Part shown: positions 24,103 through 31,612 of the stretch, one piece after another
Layout of the letters: each line of letters opens with the position of its first letter
Numbering within the stretch: position 1 is the first letter of the stretch
Assembly: GCA_964388085.1 (NCBI GenBank)
Contig: CAYLZW010000036.1
Coordinates: forward strand, 1 to 31,635
Reading direction: 5' to 3'
From: CAYLZW01 sp964388085
GTDB lineage: Bacteria; Myxococcota; UBA727; CAYLZW01
Length of the DNA stretch: 31,635 bases
Program-made: the position numbers and the translations under genes
The notes under the pieces: generated by a model
What the model was told of the DNA's origin: nothing
The model's input: only the letters and a program-made list of their open reading frames with translations
Databases searched by the model: none

Positions 24103-24119
24103 GTGTCCCAACGGGACAC
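24103..24119 (+). terminator. Perfect 7-bp hairpin after the exported basic protein gene
   Basis: GTGTCCC (24103-24109), loop AAC, GGGACAC (24113-24119) begins two bases after the TAG stop. No T-run follows. It sits between convergent genes (plus 23387-24100, minus 24180-24794). Confidence 0.5.
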
Positions 24120-24151
24120 AAGCCCCCTGCCTCCGCCCGCTCGCGAGCACG

Positions 24152-24180
24152 GCGCTCCCCACAGCGCTCCCCACAGCGCT
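24152..24180. repeat. 12-bp tandem repeat abutting the sigma-factor stop
   Basis: GCGCTCCCCACA occurs twice in tandem (24152-24163, 24164-24175) and a third partial copy GCGCT (24176-24180) reaches the sigma-factor stop codon. A simple local duplication; function unknown. Confidence 0.7.
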
Positions 24181-24794
24181 CAGCGATCGAGCGCGGCCAG
24201 CCGCTCGAGCTGCTCGAGCGCGCGCTTGATGCGCATCTTCGCGGCCGACTCGCCGATGCCGAGCGCGCTCGCGACCTCCTCGACGGACAGCTCGCTCACG
24301 TAGCGCAACACCACCGCCTCGCGCAGCTTGGGCTTGAGCTTCAGCAGGTGACGAGCGAGCGCGGCGCTCTGCTCCTGGTCCTCGAGCAACCCGTACGCGG
24401 GGCGATCGCCCGACGTCGTTTCCCCCTGCAAGAGGCCGTAGCGCAAGAAGCGCCGCACCGGATCGCGCAACAGATCGCGCGCGGCGTTCGCCGTGATGGT
24501 GCAGATCCACGGCGCGAAGCGGCGGCCTGTCTGAAAGCGCGACAGCGCCTTGTAGGCGCGCAGAAACGCCTCCTGGCTGACGTCGTGCGCGTCCGCGGCG
24601 CTGCCGAGCAGCCGCAACGCCGTCGCGTACACGCGGCCCTGGTAGAGCGTGACGAGGTGCCGGTAGGCGTCGGGATCCTGAAGCGCCGCCTCGACCAGCC
24701 GCGCGTCCCGCGCCACGACGCTGTCCACGACGTCATCGGCCGTACCGTCCATGGCCAGGCCGTATGGGATCGAGGGCAGCGCGAGCTCGCTCAC
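24180..24794 (-). CDS. ECF-type RNA polymerase sigma factor
   Basis: A 204-residue sigma factor. Region 2 (about 45-110) shows HLVTLYQGRVYATALRLLGSAADAHDVSQEAFLRAYKAL and the -10-binding RFAPWICTITANAARDLLR. Region 4 (about 148-200) holds LKPKLREAVVLRYVSELSVEEVASALGIGESAAKMRIKRALEQL, the helix-turn-helix for the -35 element. Regions 1.1 and 3 are missing, as in the extracytoplasmic-function group. The apparent start is GTG at 24794 with no good ribosome site; an internal ATG at 24752 (M15) is possible and would leave region 2 intact. No zinc anti-sigma is downstream. A small membrane protein is divergent and may be the partner. Its targets are not known. Confidence 0.88.
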   Translation of the reverse strand: MSELALPSIPYGLAMDGTADDVVDSVVARDARLVEAALQDPDAYRHLVTLYQGRVYATALRLLGSAADAHDVSQEAFLRAYKALSRFQTGRRFAPWICTITANAARDLLRDPVRRFLRYGLLQGETTSGDRPAYGLLEDQEQSAALARHLLKLKPKLREAVVLRYVSELSVEEVASALGIGESAAKMRIKRALEQLERLAALDR

Positions 24795-24893
24795 GCCCCC
24801 ATGCTACGCCACATGCCGGTGCCCATGCCCCGCGGCCTCGCTAGAATGTGACGAGATCCGAAAGCCAGCCGTATCGGTACGGAGCCCATGCGC

Positions 24894-25115
24894 ATGAACG
24901 ATCCCACCTCCCTCGAGCCGCGCCTCGCCGACCTGCGGCGCACCCCGACCCCAGCGGACCTGGCGGACGTCGTCATGGATCGGGTGAAGCGCGAGCGCCG
25001 CCCCCTCGGGCTCGGATCGCGGGAGTGGGCCGTCATCGGCGCCGCGCTCGGCACCTTCGCCGTCGCGCTGCAGCTCGTCGTGAGCACGGCCTCGCAGATG
25101 CTGGGCAGCATGTAG
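24894..25115 (+). CDS. Small single-pass membrane protein, possible sigma partner
   Basis: A 73-residue protein: a charged cytoplasmic N-terminal part (about 1-45, ending RVKRERRPLGLGSREW) and one membrane helix (about 46-67). The size and topology fit the regulatory subunits that accompany ECF sigma factors, but no zinc anti-sigma HxxxCxxC motif is present, so the link is inference from divergent position. GGAG (24881-24884) lies three bases from the ATG at 24888 but nine from the ATG at 24894, so I used the second start. The gene faces the Hsp70 gene across 100 bases with short tandem repeats. Confidence 0.55.
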   Translation: MNDPTSLEPRLADLRRTPTPADLADVVMDRVKRERRPLGLGSREWAVIGAALGTFAVALQLVVSTASQMLGSM

Positions 25116-25136
25116 GTCCTGCTCACACCGGGCAGC

Positions 25137-25180
25137 CACACAGGGCACCCCAACACAGGCACCCAACACAGGGCACAGGG
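25137..25180. repeat. Three imperfect ~14-bp tandem repeats (ACACAGGGCACCC type)
   Basis: CACACAGGGCACCC (25137-25150), CAACACAGGCACCC (25151-25164) and AACACAGGGCACAGGG (25165-25180) lie in the convergent gap between the small membrane gene and the Hsp70 gene. The copies differ by a few bases. No role is evident; a regulatory or slippage origin is possible. Confidence 0.65.
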
Positions 25181-25215
25181 AAGGGCAGGCCAGGGCTTAT
25201 GCCTTGGGACGAGCC

Positions 25216-26874
25216 CTAACGCTTCCACCAGCGCGACAAGAGCCCGAGCTGCCTTGGCGCTTCGAACGAGCCTGCGCCGAGCGCGTCCGACGACGCCGGC
25301 GCTCGCGCCGGTGCCACCTCCCCAAACCAGCTCGGCGCGCGCTTGTCGAGCTTGAGCGGCGCGGCCTTGGCGGCGTTGCCGGCGTGCCCCTCGACGCTGA
25401 GCAGGCCCTCCACGTCGAGGTTCAGCGACAGGTGCAGCGCCTGTGCGCCGCGCGGCGCCCGCGGCAGCCCGTCGTAGCTGACCGAGCCGAGGTACTCGAC
25501 CTCGTCGAGGCCGGGCCCGTCCCCCTGAAAGAGCTCGACGGTGATGGCCGTCTGGTCGTCGCGCTCGGTGCGCACCACGATCTCCTCGACGTGCGGCAGC
25601 ACGACGTTCTTCGGCACCACGACGTCGAAGCTGGCCTTCTTGCCCACGCTGGCGGCGCGGCCGACGCCGATGGGCACGCTCAGGACGTCGAGCAGCCGCA
25701 GCCCATGCCGGTTGCCGAGCGAGCGCCCGAGCAAGGACGCTCCCTGCGCCACCACCTCGTCGGGGTGCAGGCCCTTGCGCGGCGGCTTGCCGAAGTGCTT
25801 CTCGAGCTTCGCTTGCAGGAGCGGCATGCGCGTCTGTCCGCCCACGAGCAGCACCTCGTCGACGTCCTGGGCGGCCATCTTGGCCTGCGCGAGCACGTCG
25901 TCGACGTACTCGAGCGTGCGCGCGACGAGGTCCTCGGTGAGCTGGTTCAGCGTCTGCCGGCCGACGTGCATGACCATGTCGACGGGCTGCCCGCGCCGGG
26001 TGGCGACGAAGGGCAGGCGCACCTCGGCGTGCTGCAGCAGCGAGAGATCGCACTTGGCGATCTCGGCCGCGTTCAGCACGCGCTGCACGACGACGGGATC
26101 GTCGCGCAAGCGGATGCCCTCCTCCTTCTCGAAGCGCTCGAGCAGGTACTCGGTGAGGCGGATGTCGAAGTCGACGCCGCCGAGGAAGCCGTCGCCGCCG
26201 GTGCCGAGCACGTGAAAGGTGCCGCCCTCGATCTCGAGCACGCTGACGTCGAAGGTGCCGCCGCCGAGGTCGTAGACGAGCACGCGCTGGTCCATGTTGC
26301 GGCCGAGGCCGTAGGCGAGCGAGGCCGCGGTCGGCTCGTTGACGAGGCGCCAGACGTCGAGGCCGGCGGCGCGCGCGGCGTTCCGCACCGCCTGCCGCTG
26401 CGCCTCCGGGTAGTACGCGGGCACGCTGATGATGGCGCCCTCGGGCGGCGCCCCGAGCTGCTGCGTCGCCCAGTGGCGCACCTGCGTCAGGATGAGGCTC
26501 GAGATCTCGGTCAGCGAGCGCACCTTGCCGCCGACGGAGACGGCGGCGAGCCCGTCGCTGCCCTCGACGATGCTGTAGGCGAAGTGCCGGCGCATGGCCT
26601 GGACCTGCGGCGAGCGGAAGGCGCGCCCGACGAGGCGCTTGCTGCCGTAGACCGTGTCCGCCGGGTTGATGAGCAGCTGCTCCTTGGCCGGCTGTCCGAC
26701 GACGCAGCGCTCTTTCACGAAGCCGACCACGCTCGGCAACAGCGTGTGCCCGCCCTCGAGCGGGACCATGCGGGGGATGCGTCCGTCGGCCCAGGCGACG
26801 CACGTGTTCGAGGTGCCGAGGTCGATGCCGATGACCTTCGGCCCCGCTCCTCGCGCTACATGAGAGACGGGCAA
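25216..26874 (-). CDS. Lid-less Hsp70 (DnaK-like) chaperone
   Basis: A 552-residue Hsp70. ATPase motifs are clear: DLGTSNT (18-24, phosphate loop), VYDLGGGTFDVSVLE, GVDFD, and VGGQTRMP. A substrate-binding beta domain is recognisable near the C-terminal end (VSYDGLPRAPRGAQALHLSLNLDVEGLLSVEG). The alpha-helical lid of DnaK (roughly its residues 510-605) is missing; after the beta domain comes a short Ala/Pro-rich tail ending LLSRWWKR, with no acidic end. Such short Hsp70s may have a private substrate. The predicted start is TTG at 26874, with AGAGGA at 26881-26886 (six-base spacer); the upstream extension is Arg/Pro-rich and was rejected. No grpE or dnaJ is adjacent. Confidence 0.85.
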   Translation of the reverse strand: MPVSHVARGAGPKVIGIDLGTSNTCVAWADGRIPRMVPLEGGHTLLPSVVGFVKERCVVGQPAKEQLLINPADTVYGSKRLVGRAFRSPQVQAMRRHFAYSIVEGSDGLAAVSVGGKVRSLTEISSLILTQVRHWATQQLGAPPEGAIISVPAYYPEAQRQAVRNAARAAGLDVWRLVNEPTAASLAYGLGRNMDQRVLVYDLGGGTFDVSVLEIEGGTFHVLGTGGDGFLGGVDFDIRLTEYLLERFEKEEGIRLRDDPVVVQRVLNAAEIAKCDLSLLQHAEVRLPFVATRRGQPVDMVMHVGRQTLNQLTEDLVARTLEYVDDVLAQAKMAAQDVDEVLLVGGQTRMPLLQAKLEKHFGKPPRKGLHPDEVVAQGASLLGRSLGNRHGLRLLDVLSVPIGVGRAASVGKKASFDVVVPKNVVLPHVEEIVVRTERDDQTAITVELFQGDGPGLDEVEYLGSVSYDGLPRAPRGAQALHLSLNLDVEGLLSVEGHAGNAAKAAPLKLDKRAPSWFGEVAPARAPASSDALGAGSFEAPRQLGLLSRWWKR

Positions 26875-26920
26875 CCTGGCTCCTCTGACGGGACGTATGC
26901 CACGGGGGCGATCCGAGCGA

Positions 26921-26932
26921 TCAGGCGCCTGA
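26921..26932. promoter_or_regulatory. 12-bp palindrome in the Hsp70/mlaE divergent gap
   Basis: TCAGGCGCCTGA is a perfect 12-bp palindrome in the 107-base gap between the divergent Hsp70 gene and mlaE. It is a possible operator for either gene, but in a genome this GC-rich such palindromes can arise by chance. TTGACG (26945-26950) nearby resembles a -35, but no matching -10 was found. Confidence 0.3.
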
Positions 26933-26981
26933 GCGTAGCAGCCCTTGACGTTCGGAAGGGTCACTGGCCAGGCTCGCGTCT

Positions 26982-27893
26982 GTGACGAGCCCCGCGCCTC
27001 CGCCCTCCCCGCCGCCGGCCAAGGCGGACGAGCCGTCGTCACCGGCACAGCTCTCGCGCTCGTCGTCGTGGGCGCGCGCGCTGCGCCGCCCGGTCGAGGC
27101 CGTCGGCGAGCCCGTGCTGCGCTTCGTGCACCAGCTCGGCGAGCTCGCCTACTTCTGCGGACAGATCGCGTTCTGGTTCTTCCGCCGCCCGTTCCGCTGG
27201 GCGGAGCTCTTGCGCCACATGCGCGACGTCGGCTTCGGCTCGCTCTTCATCGTCGTGCTGACAGGCCTGTTCACCGGGCTCGTGTTCGGCCTGCAGACGT
27301 TGACGGGCTTTCGTCGCTTCGGCGCCGAGGCGCTGGTCGGCCCCGCGACGCTGCTCTCGCTCGCGCGTGAGCTCGGCCCGGTGCTGACGGGCCTCATGGT
27401 CGCCGGACGCTCGGGCTCGGGCATGGCCACCGAGCTCGGCACCATGCGCGTGACCGAGCAGATCGACGCGCTCTCGACCATGGCGGTGGAGCCGATTCAG
27501 TACCTCGTCGTGCCGCGCGTCTTGGCGGCGGCCATCATGGTGCCGCTCCTGACGTCGCTGTTCACCGGCTGCGGCTTCGTCGGCAGCTACCTGATGGCGG
27601 TGCTGCGCGAGGGCATCGATCCGGGGGTGTTCCTGCACGAGACCTGGCTCGCGCTCGACCCACCGGACTTCTACGAGGGCTACATCAAGAGCTTCTTCTT
27701 CGGCGTACAGATCGCCGTCATCAGCTGCTTCAAGGGCTTTCACACCTCGGGCGGCGCGCGCGGCGTCGGCGAGGCGGCCACCGCCGCCGTGGTGCTCTCG
27801 AGCGTCAGCGTCCTCGTCGGCACCTACCTGCTGACCGAGCTCTTGCACCCCATCCTCTGGGGCTACCTCGACTTCAGCGCCATGCCGCAATGA
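26982..27893 (+). CDS. mlaE: MlaE-type permease of the MCE lipid transporter
   Basis: Inner-membrane permease subunit of an Mla/MCE ABC system, which moves phospholipids between inner and outer membranes. It is 303 residues, with about six hydrophobic segments and a Pro/Ser-rich N-terminal extension (about 1-35) beyond the usual size of about 260. The conserved MlaE core is clear at 128-180: ARELGPVLTGLMVAGRSGSG, ATELGTMRVTEQIDALSTM, and PIQYLVVPRV. The start is GTG at 26982; no strong ribosome site is visible. Its stop overlaps the ATGA of mlaF, so the two are coupled. Confidence 0.93.
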   Translation: MTSPAPPPSPPPAKADEPSSPAQLSRSSSWARALRRPVEAVGEPVLRFVHQLGELAYFCGQIAFWFFRRPFRWAELLRHMRDVGFGSLFIVVLTGLFTGLVFGLQTLTGFRRFGAEALVGPATLLSLARELGPVLTGLMVAGRSGSGMATELGTMRVTEQIDALSTMAVEPIQYLVVPRVLAAAIMVPLLTSLFTGCGFVGSYLMAVLREGIDPGVFLHETWLALDPPDFYEGYIKSFFFGVQIAVISCFKGFHTSGGARGVGEAATAAVVLSSVSVLVGTYLLTELLHPILWGYLDFSAMPQ

Positions 27894-28726
27894 CGGAGCA
27901 CCTCGGCATGCAGCACTCCCGGAGCGCCTCCTCCGAAGCGACCGAGCCCGGCGTCACCGCCGTGACCGGACAGCGGCAGCTCGCCATCCGCGTCGAGGAG
28001 TTGCGCAAGAGCTTCGGGGAGCGCGAGGTGCTGAAGGGCCTGTCCTTCGACGTGCCGAAGGGCTCCATCTGCGTGATCCTCGGCGGCTCGGGCATGGGCA
28101 AGAGCGTGCTCATGAAGCACCTCATCGGCCTGCTGCGGCCCGACAGCGGCAAGGTGCTCGTCGACGGCGACGACATCACCGGCCTGTCCGCGCTCGAGCT
28201 CAAGCGCGTGCGCGCGAAGTTCGGCATGGTCTTTCAGCAGGCGGCGCTGTTCGACTCCATGACCAACTTCGACAACGTGGCCTTCCCGCTGCGCGAGCAC
28301 ACGAAGCTCAAGAAGGCCGAGCTGGAGGCGCGCGCGCGTGAGCTCATGCAGCTGTTCAGCCTCGACCCGGACGACGTCGGGCCACGCTTCCCGTCCGAGA
28401 TCTCGGGCGGCCAACGAAAGCGCGTCGGGCTCGCGCGCGCGGTGGCCCTCGACCCGAGCATCGTGCTCTACGACGAGCCCACCACCGGCCTCGATCCCAT
28501 CACCACCGACCAGGTGGACGAGATGATCTTGCAGGCCAAGGACAAGCTCGGCGTCACCAGCATCGTCATCAGCCACGACATCGCGAGCGCCTTCAACATC
28601 GCCGACCAGATCCTGTTCGTGTTCCAGGGCGAGATCGTCGCGCGCGGGTTACAGAGAGACATGCTGGCCTCCGAGCACCCCTTCGTGCGGCAGTTCTTCG
28701 CCACGTGGACGGAGAAGAACGCCTGA
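27890..28726 (+). CDS. mlaF: MlaF-type ABC ATPase of the MCE lipid transporter
   Basis: ATPase subunit that energises MlaE. 278 residues with the full set of motifs: Walker A GGSGMGKS (65-72), a Q-loop in FGMVFQQAALFDSMT, signature SGGQRKR (172-178), Walker B IVLYDEP (191-197), D-loop, and switch histidine H229. The first 30 residues are a Ser/Thr-rich extension not needed for the fold; a start at 27908, the second ATG, would remove part of it. A four-base ATGA overlap with mlaE shows coupling. mlaD follows 31 bases later. Confidence 0.95.
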   Translation: MTEHLGMQHSRSASSEATEPGVTAVTGQRQLAIRVEELRKSFGEREVLKGLSFDVPKGSICVILGGSGMGKSVLMKHLIGLLRPDSGKVLVDGDDITGLSALELKRVRAKFGMVFQQAALFDSMTNFDNVAFPLREHTKLKKAELEARARELMQLFSLDPDDVGPRFPSEISGGQRKRVGLARAVALDPSIVLYDEPTTGLDPITTDQVDEMILQAKDKLGVTSIVISHDIASAFNIADQILFVFQGEIVARGLQRDMLASEHPFVRQFFATWTEKNA

Positions 28727-28757
28727 ACGGCGTGGTAGACAGGATACAGGCCGCTCC

Positions 28758-30662
28758 ATGATCGATCCGAAGCACGCCTTTCGCGCAGGTCTCGTCGTCA
28801 TCGCCGGCGTCGCGGTGGCCGTGGCCTTCTTCGTCGCGTCGCGCAAGTCGACCCTCGATGCCAGCAACTCGGTGCCCTACTACGCGCTGCTCGAGGACGC
28901 GTCCGGCATCAACGCCAAGAGCCTCATCACCATCGCCGGCCTGCAGGTGGGGGAGATCGTCGACATCCGCCTGACGGACACCACGATGAAGGAGCTCTAC
29001 GGCAGAGACCGCGCGAAGTACGAGGCCGAGTATCGCGAGCGCCTGAACGAGTGGTGGGAGCGGCGCCGCGCGCGCCTCATCCAGGAGGGCAAAGAGGACC
29101 CAGGCCCGCTGCCACCCGACGACGAGCTGCCCGAACACGAGGTGCGGGACGGCCTGTTCAGCGGCAAGCCCGCGCCTCCGCCCGCGTGGGAGCCCGAGCG
29201 GCGCATCCGCGTCGCCCACGTCGACATGCGCATCATCCGCGACATCGCGCTGCCCGCCGACACCTGGATCAAGAAGGAGTCCCTCGGCCTGCTCGGCGCC
29301 AAGGCGCTGTTCCTCGAGCCCGGCACCGACGACGAGCTCATCCCCCCCGGCGGGCGCATCACAAACGTGCGCTCGGTGACGCAGCTCGACGCGCTCACGC
29401 AGCAGGCCGAGGCCATGGTGGCGACGGTCGGCAACATCATCGACACCATCGATCGCGATCTCGGCGGCATCGTCCACGACGTGCACGGCATCACCAGCGA
29501 GCTGAACCGCTTCATCGCCGGTGACGGCGAGACGCCGCCGCTCGACGAGGTCTACAAGATGGTGATGGACGAGGTGACCAAGGTCGCCCTCACCATCGAG
29601 CGCGCCGTGCGTCAGGTCGACGGCATGATGCGCGCGAACGACAAGGCCGTGACCGGCCTGCTCGCGAACATGGAGCGCATCTCGGGCGATCTCGCGGAGC
29701 TCACCGGCGAGGGCAGCGTCTCGGACGGCGGCGTCATCGAGGGCGGCGAGCTGCGCGAGACCGTCGTGCAGGTGAGGCGCATCACCAACGACCTCGCCGA
29801 CATCACCGCGGCCCTCAAGGACGTCGTGGGCGCGAACGAGGACGACATCAACACGAGCGTGAAGGAGATCAAGCACACGCTCAGCGAGCTGAACCGCTCG
29901 CTCACCTCGCTCGCCGAGGTCACCGGCCGCATCGAGCGCGGCGAGGGCACGGTGGGCCGCCTGCTCACCGACGAGCGCATCGCGGACAAGGTGGAGGACG
30001 CCGTCGAGGGCGCGAGCGACTTCGTCACCGGCCTCACCTCCATCGAGACGCACGTCGATCTCGCCACCTGGTACAACGTCAACCGCGACCGCGCGCAGGT
30101 GTCCTTCGAGCTGCGCATCCAGCCGAAGCCCGACAAGTACTACCTCATCGGCGTCGTCGACGACGGCGGCGGTATCGAGCGCCTCAGCCAGACCTTCGTC
30201 ACCGATCGTGACGATGACTCGGTGACGCGCCGCTCGAGCATCCGCGAAAACGACAACTCCATCCGCATCAACGCCATGTTCGCGAAGAAGTTCTGGAACT
30301 TCCTCGTGCTGCGCGCGGGCCTCATCGAGACCTCGGGCGGCCTCGGCGCGAACCTCTTGTTCTGGGAGGACCGCATCGAGCTCCGCAGCGACCTGTTCAA
30401 CTTCGGCGGGCCGCGCAACATCCTGAACGAGGACATGGACGACCCGCGCTACGCCGGGCTGTTCTTCTTCCCACGCTGGCGCACGATGCTGAAGGTGCAG
30501 CCCATCCCGCACCTGTACCTGATGGCCGGCGTCGACGACGTGCTCAACTACGCGGCCACACCGGCGGTGCACGGCTACGGCTTCGACTACTTCTTCGGCG
30601 CCGGCCTCACCTTTCAGGACGAGGACCTGCGCTCCATTCTGCCCTTCGTGCCGAGCTTCTGA
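28758..30662 (+). CDS. mlaD: MlaD-type MCE protein with split MCE domain and barrel-like C terminus
   Basis: A 634-residue protein, several times larger than E. coli MlaD (about 180). An N-terminal membrane helix (9-27) anchors it in the inner membrane. The MCE domain is cut in two: YYALLEDASGINAKSLITIAGLQVGEIVDI (41-70), then a 78-residue highly charged insertion (72-149), then RVAHVDMRIIRDIALPADTW...LLGAKALFLEPGT (151-190). A helical stalk (206-425) follows, with the MCE-typical GEGTVGRLLTDE (395-406). From 428 to 634 the chain is aromatic-rich amphipathic strands ending in Phe, like an outer-membrane beta-barrel. It might span the periplasm. The stop TGATG shares a base with the next start. 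Confidence 0.88.
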   Translation: MIDPKHAFRAGLVVIAGVAVAVAFFVASRKSTLDASNSVPYYALLEDASGINAKSLITIAGLQVGEIVDIRLTDTTMKELYGRDRAKYEAEYRERLNEWWERRRARLIQEGKEDPGPLPPDDELPEHEVRDGLFSGKPAPPPAWEPERRIRVAHVDMRIIRDIALPADTWIKKESLGLLGAKALFLEPGTDDELIPPGGRITNVRSVTQLDALTQQAEAMVATVGNIIDTIDRDLGGIVHDVHGITSELNRFIAGDGETPPLDEVYKMVMDEVTKVALTIERAVRQVDGMMRANDKAVTGLLANMERISGDLAELTGEGSVSDGGVIEGGELRETVVQVRRITNDLADITAALKDVVGANEDDINTSVKEIKHTLSELNRSLTSLAEVTGRIERGEGTVGRLLTDERIADKVEDAVEGASDFVTGLTSIETHVDLATWYNVNRDRAQVSFELRIQPKPDKYYLIGVVDDGGGIERLSQTFVTDRDDDSVTRRSSIRENDNSIRINAMFAKKFWNFLVLRAGLIETSGGLGANLLFWEDRIELRSDLFNFGGPRNILNEDMDDPRYAGLFFFPRWRTMLKVQPIPHLYLMAGVDDVLNYAATPAVHGYGFDYFFGAGLTFQDEDLRSILPFVPSF

Positions 30663-31612
30663 TGCGCGTTCGGGCTCCCGTGCTCTGGCTCTCGCTCTCG
30701 CTGCTTGGCGCCTCCGCCTGTCAGAAGGAGGTCAAGCCGCCGCCGCCGCCGAAGAGGTGCGGCAAGGTCGAGCGCGCCAGCGACCGGGTCGTCGACGTGG
30801 TGCTGTGCGCGGAGCTCGACACGGACGAGGACGGCGTCGACGACGCCGTGGACCTCTGCCCGACGGCCAAGGAGACGGTGAACGGCATCGCCGACAAGGA
30901 CGGCTGCCCCGATCCCGATCGCGACCTCGACCTCTTCGTCGACTACGAGGACACCTGCCCGGACGACAAGGGCGTCCCCCCCGACGGCTGCCCCGGAGAG
31001 GACACGGACGGCGACCTCATCGCCGACCACCTCGACTCCTGCCCGTACGAGAAGGAGGACATGGACGGCGACCAGGACAGCGACGGCTGCCCGGACGGCG
31101 CCCAGGATCAGGCGGTGGCCAAGGCCCTCGATGAGCAGCTCTGGCAAAAGGCCCGCATCGACGTCCGCCGCGGCCGCGCCAGGACGTCCAAAGACGGCGC
31201 CGCCGCCCTCGAGGAGCTCGCGCAGGTGGTGGCCACCCGCCCCGCCGACGTAAAGCGCGTGCGCATCGTCGGGTACGCCTCCCTCCGCGAGGTCCGGCGC
31301 GGCAAAGCCAAGGACCTCGCCAAAGATCGCGTGAAGCTCGTGGAGGCGAAGCTCACCGCCATCGGCGTCCCGGAGGCCGCCTTCGAGCGCGCCATCTACC
31401 CGCTCAAGGACAAGAAGCAGCGAGTCGGCCGCGTCGACGTCATGGTCTTCCTCGACCTCAAAGCCGCCATGGGCGGCAGCGACGCCAAGGCCCCCGAGGA
31501 GAAAGCGCCCGAAGAGAAGGCTCCCAAAGAGCAGCCTGCAGAGGCTTATCCCGAGCCAGAGAAGGCGCCGGCCAACGAGGATTGGGACCTCGTGGCGACT
31601 GAAGCGCAATAA
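30662..31612 (+). CDS. Thrombospondin type-3 / degenerate OmpA-like lipoprotein
   Basis: A 316-residue lipoprotein: signal peptide with lipobox GASAC (C20), a Pro-rich spacer (25-31), calcium-binding thrombospondin type-3 repeats (about 53-150; DTDEDGVDDAVDLCP, DRDLDLFVDYEDTCP, DTDGDLIADHLDSCP, DMDGDQDSDGCPD), an OmpA-like domain (about 155-267), and an Ala/Pro/Glu/Lys-rich tail. The OmpA-like part keeps LAKDRVKLVEAKLTAIGVP and GRVDVMVFL but lacks the peptidoglycan-binding Asp (GHTD is replaced by GYAS at about 204-207), so it may not bind the wall. The ATG at 30662 shares its A with the mlaD stop, so it is coupled to the MCE operon and may be its outer-membrane partner. Confidence 0.85.
   Translation: MRVRAPVLWLSLSLLGASACQKEVKPPPPPKRCGKVERASDRVVDVVLCAELDTDEDGVDDAVDLCPTAKETVNGIADKDGCPDPDRDLDLFVDYEDTCPDDKGVPPDGCPGEDTDGDLIADHLDSCPYEKEDMDGDQDSDGCPDGAQDQAVAKALDEQLWQKARIDVRRGRARTSKDGAAALEELAQVVATRPADVKRVRIVGYASLREVRRGKAKDLAKDRVKLVEAKLTAIGVPEAAFERAIYPLKDKKQRVGRVDVMVFLDLKAAMGGSDAKAPEEKAPEEKAPKEQPAEAYPEPEKAPANEDWDLVATEAQ

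Noticed and set aside
24842..24847. TAGAAT as a -10 box for the small membrane gene
   Set aside because: No -35 element at the right spacing and the match is only one hexamer, so it is not reported as a promoter.
25192..25217. AGGGCT/AGCCCT inverted repeat as a terminator for the Hsp70 gene
   Set aside because: Only a 6-bp stem with a 14-base loop, overlapping the stop codon and lacking a T-run.
28593..30572. A 659-codon minus-strand open frame across mlaD
   Set aside because: Same cause; the plus-strand MCE protein has recognisable motifs and the minus reading does not.
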